This document shows, one piece after another, positions 28,550 through 37,036 of a stretch of DNA of 64,000 nucleotides. Where the stretch lies: the NCBI GenBank assembly GCA_022825925.1, contig JAJDVW010000105.1, positions 26,624-90,623 on the forward strand. The letters run 5' to 3'. The notes under the pieces are model-generated. The model saw nothing but the letters and a program-made list of their open reading frames with translations. It did no database searches and had not been told where the DNA came from. This DNA is from Pseudomonadales bacterium (GTDB taxonomy: Bacteria; Pseudomonadota; Gammaproteobacteria; Pseudomonadales; Azotimanducaceae). How positions within the stretch are numbered: position 1 is the stretch's first letter; each line of letters starts with the position of its first letter. The position numbers and the translations under genes are program-made.

Positions 28550-28936
28550 CTATCGCGCTATTCGTCCCAAGGGCTGCGCCATGTGCAGCAGCACGCCGGC
28601 CGGGTCCCAGATGTAGGTGACGAGGGCTCCGTAGTCCTCTTCCTGCGGAGGGTTCACCCGGGGCGGACCGCCGAAGGAACCCTCCTCGATCACCGCCTTC
28701 GCGTGCTCGTACCATGCCTGCGCGTCCTCGACGGTGACGTGCAGCATCGAGTTCTCGCACCACTGCCTGTTGTAGTAGCGCTGCAGGAAGAGCGGACAGC
28801 CGCCGAGTTCGAGTTCCGCCAGTCCATCCCGCTCCCAGTTCAGCTTCCATCCGAGGGCGACGTAGAAGTCCCGCGAGTCCTCGAAGTCCCGCGTGCCGAC
28901 GAACGTCCTGATCCCCGAGACGCCGAGATTCGCCAT
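28550..28936 (-). CDS. VOC-family (glyoxalase-like) protein
   Basis: 128 residues, a single vicinal-oxygen-chelate unit with two beta-alpha-beta-beta-beta modules: IRTFVGTRDFEDSRDFYVAL and SMLHVTVEDAQAWYEH, ending YIWDPAGVLLHMAQP. Metal ligands are not certain. It runs opposite to the SRPBCC gene and ends 13 bp from it. Small stand-alone VOC proteins include dioxygenases, lyases and resistance proteins; this one is unassigned. Confidence 0.85.
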   Translation of the reverse strand: MANLGVSGIRTFVGTRDFEDSRDFYVALGWKLNWERDGLAELELGGCPLFLQRYYNRQWCENSMLHVTVEDAQAWYEHAKAVIEEGSFGGPPRVNPPQEEDYGALVTYIWDPAGVLLHMAQPLGRIAR

Positions 28937-29090
28937 CGTGCCCCCGCGGGAAGCCGTGATCCGGCGGCGGAGTGTACCCTGCCCGCTTCAGTTCCCGGCG
29001 ATCCCGCGCCGCGCCGCCTTGTGATTGGCGAGCCGCTCGTCCGACAATCGCCGCCACGAACCGCACGACCGACCGGAGAGGCATTCCCGC

Positions 29091-29690
29091 TTGGCCACCA
29101 TCGACTTCTACTGGGACATCGGCAGCACCAACACGTACTTCGCGTTCCACCTCATCCGCCCCATCGCGGAGAAGCACGGCGCGGACATCGTGATGCACCC
29201 GTTCAACCTCGGCTTCGTCTTCCGCCATCACGACTACGTGCTGCAGGACGAGCCGGCGGCGAAGCTCCGGAACCGCGGCCGGGACCTGGCGCGCTGGGCG
29301 GAGAAACACGGCCTGCCGTTCCGCGTCCCGGACCGGTTTCCGATCAAGACCAGCCGACCCCTGCGCGGGGGGCTCGCGGCGCGGGAACTCGGCGCCGAGA
29401 CACCGTACCTCGACGCGGTCTTCGCCCGCTACTGGGAGCGGAACGACCCGTCCATCGCCGAGGTCGCCGGGATGGAGGCGGTCGCGCGGGACATCGGTCT
29501 CGACCCCGCGGCGTTCGTCGCCCTGTGCGACGGCCCGGAGATCCGTCAAGCACTGATCGACGAGACCCGGGCGGGGCTCGACCGGGGCGTGTTCGGCGCG
29601 CCGTCGTTCTGCATCGGCGACGAACTGTTCTGGGGCAAGGACCGCATGGAGTTCATCGACGACGAGCTGGCGCGGCTGGGACGGAACTGA
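29091..29690 (+). CDS. DsbA-family protein, 2-hydroxychromene-2-carboxylate isomerase-like
   Basis: 199 residues with a thioredoxin-like fold. It begins TIDFYWDIGSTNTYFAFH, where HCCA isomerases have the FDxxSPxxY glutathione-binding start, and ends GVFGAPSFCIGDELFWGKDR, the cis-Pro loop of this family. No CxxC is present, so it is not a thiol oxidase. TTG 29091 follows GGAGAGG and is the first start that keeps the fold. It is 64 bp upstream of the acyl-CoA dehydrogenase gene. Confidence 0.85.
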   Translation: MATIDFYWDIGSTNTYFAFHLIRPIAEKHGADIVMHPFNLGFVFRHHDYVLQDEPAAKLRNRGRDLARWAEKHGLPFRVPDRFPIKTSRPLRGGLAARELGAETPYLDAVFARYWERNDPSIAEVAGMEAVARDIGLDPAAFVALCDGPEIRQALIDETRAGLDRGVFGAPSFCIGDELFWGKDRMEFIDDELARLGRN

Positions 29691-29754
29691 CCGCCGCCGG
29701 CCGCATGGGCCACAATCAACGAATCGCAACGAGTCGCAACAGGGGACAGCCGAC

Positions 29755-30984
29755 ATGATCGATTTCGAGATACCGGAAGACGCCAGGGCCGTGCGCAACA
29801 AGGTCCGCGAATTCGTGCAGGAGGAATGTCACCCCGCCGAGGAAGTCTGCACGGCGGACAACTTCGACGAGGTGCTCGCCGGACTGCGGGAGAAGGCGCG
29901 CGCCCAGGGCCTGTGGTGTCCGTTCGTTCCCGTGGAGGAGGGCGGCATGGGACTGCGGCCGCTGGCCAACGCGCTCGTGCAGATGGAGCTCGGCGAGAGC
30001 TTCCTCGGCGCCCTCGCCCTCAACACCCAGGGTCCCGACGACGCCACCATGCTCACGCTCATCGAGCACGGCACGGACGAGCAGAAGGAGAAGTACCTGA
30101 AGCCACTGCTGAACGGCGAGAAACGCATCTGCTACTCGATGACGGAGAAGGCGGCCGGCGCGGACGCCACCGGCATGCAGACATCGGCGGTCCTCGACGG
30201 CGACGAATGGGTCCTGAACGGCGAGAAGTGGTTCAGCTCGTCCGCCAGCGTCGCCGACATCGCGCTGGTGATGGCCAAGACCGACCCGGACGCACCGCGC
30301 CACGAACGCTACAGCACGTTCCTCGTCGAGCTGCCGAACCCGGGCTACCAGATCCTGCGCAACATCGAGACGATGCAGCCGCACACGGAGCTCGGGCTGA
30401 AGCTCGGGGGCTCCCACTCGGAGATCCGTATCGACAACCTGCGCGTGCCCCGGGACAGCATCCTCGGCGGTCGCGGGCAGGGCTTCAACATGGGCCAGCA
30501 CCGTCTCGCGTACGGCCGGCTGCGCCACGGGATGCACAACGTGGCCATGGCGCAGCGCGCCCTGGACCTCGCGACGGCGCACGTGGTCAAGCGCGAGACC
30601 TTCGGCGAGCGGCTCGCCGACCGCCAGGGCGTGCGCTGGATGCTCGCGGACTGCGCGGCGGAGATCTACAAGGCGCGGCTGATGCTGCTGCACGTCGCCT
30701 ACAAGGCGGAGAGGGGCATGGACCTGCGGCAGGAGAACGGCATCGCCAAGGTGTTCCTGGCCAACATGGTCCACCAGGTGGTCGACACGGCCCTGCAGCT
30801 CCACGGCGCGCTCGGCTACAGCCACGACACGCCCCTCGCCCGCTGGTACACGGGCATCCGCTCGCAGCGCCTGGTCGACGGCCCGGACGAGGTCCATCGC
30901 TGGCGCACCGGGGCGCACGTCGTGAAGGCCTTCGAGAAGCACGGCACGACGGCCTCGGCCTGCGGAGGGGAGCTGTTCGACTAG
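29755..30984 (+). CDS. Acyl-CoA dehydrogenase
   Basis: 409 residues with the three-domain FAD enzyme layout: ICYSMTEKAAGADATGMQTS (flavin-binding strand), EWVLNGEKWFSSSA, the central beta domain, and the C-terminal helical part with FGERLADRQGVRWMLADCAAE and LQLHGALGYS. It oxidises an acyl-CoA to the enoyl-CoA and passes electrons to ETF. The C-terminal pattern resembles ACAD10/11-like enzymes. ATG 29755 follows AGGGGA. The actual acyl chain is unknown. Confidence 0.92.
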   Translation: MIDFEIPEDARAVRNKVREFVQEECHPAEEVCTADNFDEVLAGLREKARAQGLWCPFVPVEEGGMGLRPLANALVQMELGESFLGALALNTQGPDDATMLTLIEHGTDEQKEKYLKPLLNGEKRICYSMTEKAAGADATGMQTSAVLDGDEWVLNGEKWFSSSASVADIALVMAKTDPDAPRHERYSTFLVELPNPGYQILRNIETMQPHTELGLKLGGSHSEIRIDNLRVPRDSILGGRGQGFNMGQHRLAYGRLRHGMHNVAMAQRALDLATAHVVKRETFGERLADRQGVRWMLADCAAEIYKARLMLLHVAYKAERGMDLRQENGIAKVFLANMVHQVVDTALQLHGALGYSHDTPLARWYTGIRSQRLVDGPDEVHRWRTGAHVVKAFEKHGTTASACGGELFD

Positions 30985-31292
30985 CCCCCATTTCTCACCA
31001 GGGGCCGCGATGATCGGCGAGGACTTTGGCCCCTGTGCGGTACACAGGGGCCAAAAGACCGTCGAGGAGGCGGCCGGCGCAGTCCGTCTCCGCGTCACGG
31101 CCCGACAGTTCGAGAAACCTGATGAGATCCAATCACCTCCACGCATGTCCAAGCGACCTGGGTACTCGCGGGCGCCGATCATGCCAGCACGACGGCGCCG
31201 TACCGGCCTGCGCTCCCGAACCTCCGCCCGGTGCGGTCCCGTCATCGTGGTAGATTGACCGCTTGCGGGCAGGCGACGGTCAGGGGGAGTTC
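30985..31292. other. Intergenic region with a strong hairpin
   Basis: 308 bp without a convincing gene. It contains a perfect 13-bp inverted repeat (TTTGGCCCCTGTG at 31025-31037, complement at 31043-31055) with a 5-nt loop, 41 bp after the acyl-CoA dehydrogenase stop. No T-run follows on either side. It probably acts as a transcript 3' end or processing hairpin. Confidence 0.55.
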
Positions 31293-31616
31293 ATGGGCTT
31301 CGTCACCAGGGCAACCAGTGGGGCCTACGGTCTGCGAAGCACTTTCTGGGTTGGAACCCTGGGCATCGCGGTCGGGGTGGCGCTCGTGACCGCGCTCGGG
31401 CTCGCCCTGGAAGCAGCTCCCCGGTTGTGGATCGCGCTCGCGACCGCCGCGGTTTCGTTGCTCGTCGTCGCCTACGCGCTCTTCGTCCTGGTCGCCGTCT
31501 GGAGCGCGGCCGCCCAGTACGAGGGACCGTCGGTCCCGGCACGCCTGGCCATCGTCATCGGCCTTGCGGGCGTGATCTGTGCGGTTGTCGCTGCGAGCCT
31601 GGCGGTCACCGTGTAG
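31293..31616 (+). CDS. Small three-helix membrane protein, unknown
   Basis: 107 residues with three hydrophobic helices: GTLGIAVGVALVTALGLAL, LWIALATAAVSLLVVAYALF and AIVIGLAGVICAVVAASLAV. ATG 31293 has a good ribosome site AGGGGGAG; an in-frame upstream GTG lacks one. There is no recognisable motif, no close operon partner, and no function is suggested by its neighbours. Confidence 0.65.
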   Translation: MGFVTRATSGAYGLRSTFWVGTLGIAVGVALVTALGLALEAAPRLWIALATAAVSLLVVAYALFVLVAVWSAAAQYEGPSVPARLAIVIGLAGVICAVVAASLAVTV

Positions 31617-31909
31617 CGCCCCGGCACCTCCCCAACGTCCTGATCCAGAAGGGGACACTCCCGCTTTGCGTTGCCCGACGTTGCCCGTTGTCCCGCTTGC
31701 AGCCGACCTGCCGATGGTGCAGGCTGGACGCTGCGTAGCGCGCTTGGGCTTCGCCCGGGCGCAGGGGGGTGCGATGCGACGACGGGGCGTCCCGCTCGTG
31801 CGCGGCGGGCGAGGAGACGAGAGGGCATGAGACCCGGACAACATCCATCGCACATTGCCCACGGTGCGATGCGGCGTCGAGCCCGCTCCGCCGTGTCGTG
31901 ACCGCGCGC

Positions 31910-32683
31910 ATGTGGAGTCATGCGCGTCTCGATGGAGGCGGTCGGGCCCTTCTGATGGGGGCCGTCGTGTGTCTGCTGGCGGCCTCATGGACGGACGCCG
32001 CGGCCGATGCGGCCCCCAGCGACGCAGCCCGCACGGCGCTCGCCGCGGGCCTCTGGGAGACGGCCGCGGACCTCGGCGAAGCAACGGGCACGGCGGACGG
32101 ATGGGCCGTTGCCACGGAGGCCCTGGCCATCCACGCTCACTACGTGGCGCCCGAGGCGGAGCGCGAGGCGCTGTTGCAGCGGGCGATGGCGCTGGCCGAG
32201 AAAGCGGTACTGGCGGAGCCGACGAACCCCGCAGCACGCTTCCAGCTCGCGCATGCGGTGGGCCGCTATGCACAGCACCTGTCGCCCATGCGCGCGCTTC
32301 GGGAAGGCTACGTGGGCCGCTCGCGCGACCTGGTCGAAGACGTGCTCGAACTGGACCCCGACATGGTGCTGGCACGCCTGCAGCTCGGTTCCTGGCACGC
32401 CGACGTCGTAGGCCAGGCGGGGCGCCTCGTCGCGCGCCTGACGCACGGGGCGACGGAGAAGAAGGCGCTGCAACATTACGAACGCGCCCTCGAGTTGGCG
32501 GGCGACGACCTCGTCGTCTACACGGAAATCGGCCGCGGGCTGTTGCGTCTTGGCCGGCGCAAGCACGGCGCGCGTGCGCAGGAACTCCTGGGCCGGGCGG
32601 TCGCGCTCGAGCCACGCGACGCCTTCGAGCGCATCCTGCATGCTCGGGCCGCCGGCCAACTGGCCGAGCTGGAGCGGGACTGA
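31910..32683 (+). CDS. Secreted TPR-like protein
   Basis: 257 residues. The signal peptide ALLMGAVVCLLAASWTDAAA implies export. The body is a chain of helical pairs of TPR type (ALLQRAMALAEKAVLAEPTN, KALQHYERALELAGDD, RAQELLGRAVALEPRD). It is first of a closely spaced run and stops 3 bp before the MpaB-like gene, so it likely scaffolds or loads that pathway. ATG 31910 is preferred; GTG 31898 is an alternative start. Confidence 0.75.
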   Translation: MWSHARLDGGGRALLMGAVVCLLAASWTDAAADAAPSDAARTALAAGLWETAADLGEATGTADGWAVATEALAIHAHYVAPEAEREALLQRAMALAEKAVLAEPTNPAARFQLAHAVGRYAQHLSPMRALREGYVGRSRDLVEDVLELDPDMVLARLQLGSWHADVVGQAGRLVARLTHGATEKKALQHYERALELAGDDLVVYTEIGRGLLRLGRRKHGARAQELLGRAVALEPRDAFERILHARAAGQLAELERD

Positions 32684-32686
32684 AGG

Positions 32687-33847
32687 ATGCACGTGCCCTC
32701 CGCCTACAGCGCCGGCCTGCCGCGCGGGCGCGCCGTCGACGCCGCGCTCGCGGACGGCTACGTGGCGCACACGAGCGTCGGCGATCCGCAGCTCGATCCG
32801 GTGATGGAGGAGCTGAGCGAACTCCCGCCCCAGGACCTGCACCGGTTCATCCGCGCGGGCATCGAACAGCAGAGCGACCTCTGCCACGCGCCCGACGCGC
32901 TACGCCGTTTCTTCGCGGAAGCGGCGGAGCCGCCGTCATGGCTCGACCACGAGGCGCACAGGCCGGCGCAGCGGGCGTTCGTTGCGAACAGCACGAACGT
33001 GCTGATCGGTTTCGTCGCCGGCGTCCTGATCGAGGGCTTCTCCACCCTGATCGCCAAGTCGTTCGCGGCGACGGGCCGCGTGTTGACGCCGGCGTCGGCG
33101 CGGCGGCGCCTGATGCAGAACAACCGCCACCTGCTGGAGGTCTTCTTTCCCGGCGGGCTGGAGCGCGTCGGCGACGGCTGGAAGCTGTCCATGCGGCTGC
33201 GGTTCGTGCATGCCCGCGTGCGTCACCTGCTGGCCCACTCTCCCGTCTGGGACATCGCGCATCTGGGCACGCCGATCAGCGCCGCGCACATGGCGTTCGC
33301 CACCAGCGTGTTCTCGGCGCGCCTGCTCCACCATGCGGCGCTCGTCGGCGCGGTCTTCGACGACGAGGAGGAGGCCAGCGTGATGCAGGTATGGCGTTAC
33401 GCCGGGCACGTGATGGGCGTGCCGGAGACGGCCCTGTTCGCCGACCGGGAACATGCCGATCGCATCGTCACCGTAGGGCGGCTGTGCGAACCGGAGCCGG
33501 ACACGGACTCGGCCGCCATGGCGAACGCCCTCATCGGCGCTATTCCGCTGGTGGCCGGCATCGACGATCCGGCTGAGCAGCGCCGCGTGTCCAAGCTCGC
33601 GTACCGGCTGTCGCGGGCGTTGATCGGGCACGACCTCGCCGATAAGCTGGAGTTTCCCAGGATGTACACGAGCGGCGCCCTGCTCGGCTTCCGCTTGAGA
33701 CAGCGGCTGGAGAAGTTCCGTGCCGGCGCGAGTGGCGTCCGCTCGCAGAACTTCACGCAGATGCTGGACATTTCCGTGTACGACGACCCCGACGTCACCT
33801 ACCGCATGCCGGACCATTACGACTCGACGAGGTCGAGCCAATGGTAG
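32687..33847 (+). CDS. MpaB-like oxygenase (DUF2236 family)
   Basis: 386 residues. Conserved pieces of the MpaB/latex-clearing-protein family are visible: SFAATGRVLTPASARRRLMQ, LRFVHARVRHLL and the helical core after it. Family members bind heme b and cleave or oxidise isoprenoid or fatty chains. No signal peptide is seen, so it is probably cytosolic or membrane-associated. A link to lipid export is suggested by the downstream RND and LolA-like genes and the squalene/phytoene synthase gene. Substrate is inferred only. Confidence 0.75.
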   Translation: MHVPSAYSAGLPRGRAVDAALADGYVAHTSVGDPQLDPVMEELSELPPQDLHRFIRAGIEQQSDLCHAPDALRRFFAEAAEPPSWLDHEAHRPAQRAFVANSTNVLIGFVAGVLIEGFSTLIAKSFAATGRVLTPASARRRLMQNNRHLLEVFFPGGLERVGDGWKLSMRLRFVHARVRHLLAHSPVWDIAHLGTPISAAHMAFATSVFSARLLHHAALVGAVFDDEEEASVMQVWRYAGHVMGVPETALFADREHADRIVTVGRLCEPEPDTDSAAMANALIGAIPLVAGIDDPAEQRRVSKLAYRLSRALIGHDLADKLEFPRMYTSGALLGFRLRQRLEKFRAGASGVRSQNFTQMLDISVYDDPDVTYRMPDHYDSTRSSQW

Positions 33848-33905
33848 CGGCCCCACCCGTGTGCGGCGGTGGGGCGACGGCGTGCCCGAAGCCACGGAGG
33901 CGGCC

Positions 33906-36224
33906 ATGAGCGCGCCCCTGCTGGATCGGTTCGCCGCCGGCGTCCTGCAGCGCCGCTGGCTGGTGGTGGCCATGGCCACCGCGGTCATGCTCGGTGCGAC
34001 GGCCGGCGTCCCCTTCATCGGGGTGACCAACGATCACCGCGTGCTGTTCGACGAGCACGACCCGCAGCTGCTCGCCCTGGAAGCGCTGGACGAGACCTAT
34101 ACCGAGTCCAACACGGCCCTCATCGCCGTCGGCCCGGCCGAGGGAACCGTGTTCACGGAGCCGATACTCACGATCGTCGAAGAGTTGACGGAGGCGGCGT
34201 GGCAGGTCCCCTACGCGACCCGCGTGGACTCGTTGACCAACTACTCGCACAGCGAGGCCGACGGCGACGACCTCGTGGTCGGGCCGCTGGTGGTCGGAGC
34301 GTCGGCGCTCGACGCCGCGGAGATCGCGCGGGTCGAGTCGATCGCGCTCGGCTCCGTCGAGACCGCCGGGCGCCTGGTCTCGCACGACGGCCGGGTGGCG
34401 GCCGTATCGATCAACTTCGCGCTGCCGGAGGACAAGGACGCGGCGGTCCTCGAGATCACGGACTACCTGCGCGCGCTGCTGGACGAGTGGCGCGCCACGG
34501 CCGGCGAGCGCGGCGTGGACGCATCGTTCCACGTCACGGGCGAGGTGCCGATGAACCGCGCCTTCGCCGACGCCACGCGGGACGACCTGGAGCAGCTCAC
34601 CCCCATCGTGTTCCTGGTCATCGTCGCGATGACGTTCGCGCTCCTGCGTTCGCTGGTCGCGACGCTCGCGGTCGTCGGCATGCTCATGTTCACGATCAAC
34701 ACGACCATGGGGCTGGCCGGGTGGGCCGGCGCCGTGTTCAACCCGGTGAACGCGGGCGTCCCCATCATCGTCCTCACCATCGCCGTGGCCGACTCCATAC
34801 ACATCGTGACCACGACCCTCGCCGGCCTGCGGCGGGGCCTGGAACGCAACGCGGCGATCATCGAGTCCCTGCGGGTCAACGCGCATCCCGTGCTCCTGAC
34901 TTCCGTGACGACCGCCATCGCCTTCCTGACGCTGAACGCCTCGGAATCGCCGCCGTTCCACGTCCTTGGCAACCTGGTCGCGTTCGGCGTGCTGGCCGCC
35001 TTCGCATACTCCATGACGCTGCTGCCGGCGCTGCTGTCGCTGCTGCCGCTGCGGGCACGCGGCGAGCCGCTCGGGCCCGCAAGCGGGGCCGCGTTCTTCG
35101 ACCATCTCGCCGACTTCGTGACGCGCCGGCGGCACGTGCTGCTGTGGACCGTCGGACTCGCAACCGTGGCGCTCGCCACCGGCGCCTGGCGCATCGAGTT
35201 CACGGACAACTGGACGCGCTACTTCGACGACCGCTACGAGTTCCGGCGTGACACGGACTTCGTCATGGACCACCTGACCGGACTCGAGTCCTGGGAGTAC
35301 TCCCTGGACGCGGGGCGCGAGCAGGGCATCACCGACCCGGAATACCTGCGGCAGGTCGATGCGTTCGCCGAATGGCTGCGGGAACAGCCCGAGGTGAGCC
35401 ACGTGCAGGCGTTCCCCGACATCATGCGGCGCCTGAACCGCAACATGCACGGAGACGACCCGGCGTACGACCGGCTCCCGGACGACGCCGGGCTCGCGAG
35501 CCAGTACCTGCTGCTGTACGAGCTCTCACTGCCGTTCGGGAAGGACCTGAACGACCGGATCGACGTCGCCAAGTCCTCGACCCGCCTCACCGCGACGGCG
35601 CAAGGCGGGTTGACCTCGGCGCAGCAGCGCGCGCTGGACGCCCGTGCGCAGGCGTGGCTGCGCGCCAACGCGCCGGACCTGCACACGGCGGCGACGGGCT
35701 TCACGATGACCTTCGCGCACCTGTCGGAACGCAACATCGACAGCATGCTGCGGGCGACCGTACTGGCGATGGGCGCGATCTCGCTGGTGCTGATCTGGGT
35801 GCTGCGGAGCTGGCGCGTGGGGCTCATGAGCCTGGTGCCGAACTACGTGCCGGCGCTCCTGACGTTCGGACTATGGGGCTACGTGGTCGGGCAGGTGGGA
35901 CTCGCCGGGTCGGTGATGACGGCGATCGCGTTCGGCATCATCGTCGACGACACCACGCACTTCCTCACCAAGTACCAGCGCGCGCGACAGGCCGGCGCCG
36001 AGGCCGCGGAGGCCGTGCGCGCCGCATTCGCCGCAACCGGCCGGGCGCTGTGGACCACGACGGCGATACTCGCCGCCGGTTTTCTCGTGTTCGCGTCGTC
36101 CGGCTTCGAAGTGAGCTTCGCGCTCGGCACAATGGTCGCCATCACCGTCGTGTTCGCGCTGTTCGCGGACTTCCTTCTGCTACCGCCCATCCTCATGGCG
36201 CTCGACCGGAGAAGCAAGCAATGA
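33906..36224 (+). CDS. RND/MMPL-family exporter
   Basis: 772 residues, inner membrane, with the two-fold RND plan: a TM, a periplasmic loop and five TM helices, repeated. The first half has LTPIVFLVIVAMTFALLRS and TIAVADSIHIVTT; the second has AMGAISLVLIWVLRS and FGIIVDDTTHFLTKYQRAR, whose Asp residues carry the proton relay. It is about half the length of drug-type RND pumps with large loops and matches lipid/hopanoid-type exporters. It overlaps the LolA-like gene by 4 nt. Confidence 0.88.
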   Translation: MSAPLLDRFAAGVLQRRWLVVAMATAVMLGATAGVPFIGVTNDHRVLFDEHDPQLLALEALDETYTESNTALIAVGPAEGTVFTEPILTIVEELTEAAWQVPYATRVDSLTNYSHSEADGDDLVVGPLVVGASALDAAEIARVESIALGSVETAGRLVSHDGRVAAVSINFALPEDKDAAVLEITDYLRALLDEWRATAGERGVDASFHVTGEVPMNRAFADATRDDLEQLTPIVFLVIVAMTFALLRSLVATLAVVGMLMFTINTTMGLAGWAGAVFNPVNAGVPIIVLTIAVADSIHIVTTTLAGLRRGLERNAAIIESLRVNAHPVLLTSVTTAIAFLTLNASESPPFHVLGNLVAFGVLAAFAYSMTLLPALLSLLPLRARGEPLGPASGAAFFDHLADFVTRRRHVLLWTVGLATVALATGAWRIEFTDNWTRYFDDRYEFRRDTDFVMDHLTGLESWEYSLDAGREQGITDPEYLRQVDAFAEWLREQPEVSHVQAFPDIMRRLNRNMHGDDPAYDRLPDDAGLASQYLLLYELSLPFGKDLNDRIDVAKSSTRLTATAQGGLTSAQQRALDARAQAWLRANAPDLHTAATGFTMTFAHLSERNIDSMLRATVLAMGAISLVLIWVLRSWRVGLMSLVPNYVPALLTFGLWGYVVGQVGLAGSVMTAIAFGIIVDDTTHFLTKYQRARQAGAEAAEAVRAAFAATGRALWTTTAILAAGFLVFASSGFEVSFALGTMVAITVVFALFADFLLLPPILMALDRRSKQ

Positions 36225-37036
36225 ACCTTCCCGCATTCCGTTGCACGGCGGCCCTGCTCGCGGGCGCCTGCGTGACCGTCGGCATGCCGACCGAGGTGGC
36301 GGCGCAGGCCGACACCGCCGCGGAGGAGCGGGGGCTCTCCATCGCCCGCGAGGCGCGAGATCGCAAGGCCGGCTTCGGGAGCTTCACCGCGGGTCAGACG
36401 ATGCTGCTGCGCAGCAAGTCGGGCAGGGAGAGCCTGCGCCACCTGCGGGTCAAGGTCCTCGAGGCCGCGGGCGACGGCGACCGCAGCCTGTTCGTGTTCG
36501 ACGAACCGCGCGACGTGCGCGGCACCGCCTTCCTCGTCCACGCGCACAAGGACCGGGCCGACGACCAGTGGCTCTACCTCCCGGCGCTGGACCGGGTCAA
36601 GCGCATCAGCTCGGCCAACCGCTCGGGCTCGTTCATGGGCAGCGAGTTCGCCTACGAGGACATGACGCCGCCGGAGGTGGAGCAGTTCACCTACGCCCAC
36701 CTCCGCGACGAGGCGTGCGGCGAACTGACGTGCACGGTGGTCGAGCGCACGCCGGTGGACACGCGCTCCGCGTACCGGCGCCAGCTCGCGTGGCAGGACA
36801 CGGACGAACTGCGGTTGTGGAAGGTGGAGTACTACGATCGCCGGGACACGCTGCTGAAGACCCTTGACGTGCGCGGCTACGAACGCTACGCCGGCCGCTA
36901 CTGGCACGCGGCCGAGATGACGATGGTGAACCACCTTACGGGCAAGAGCACCGTGCTCACCTGGAGCGACTACGTGTTCGGCGCCGAGGTCAGCCCGCGC
37001 GAGTTCACCCAGACCGGCCTGAGACGCGCGCGCTGA
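36221..37036 (+). CDS. LolA-like outer-membrane lipoprotein-sorting protein
   Basis: 271 residues with a signal peptide ending near TEVAAQA. The LolA-like half-barrel fold is suggested by LRHLRVKVLEA, SLFVFDEPRDVRGTAFLVH, WLYLPALDRVKRI and the late KVEYYDRRDTLLKTLDV. Such proteins bind hydrophobic groups in the periplasm and are often paired with RND exporters. It overlaps the RND gene by ATGA and the next gene by CTGA, so all three are coupled. Confidence 0.85.
   Translation: MNLPAFRCTAALLAGACVTVGMPTEVAAQADTAAEERGLSIAREARDRKAGFGSFTAGQTMLLRSKSGRESLRHLRVKVLEAAGDGDRSLFVFDEPRDVRGTAFLVHAHKDRADDQWLYLPALDRVKRISSANRSGSFMGSEFAYEDMTPPEVEQFTYAHLRDEACGELTCTVVERTPVDTRSAYRRQLAWQDTDELRLWKVEYYDRRDTLLKTLDVRGYERYAGRYWHAAEMTMVNHLTGKSTVLTWSDYVFGAEVSPREFTQTGLRRAR

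Noticed and set aside
31671-31901. A 76-codon frame between the small membrane gene and the TPR gene
   Set aside because: Arg/Ala-rich, no ribosome site, no fold; treated as intergenic.
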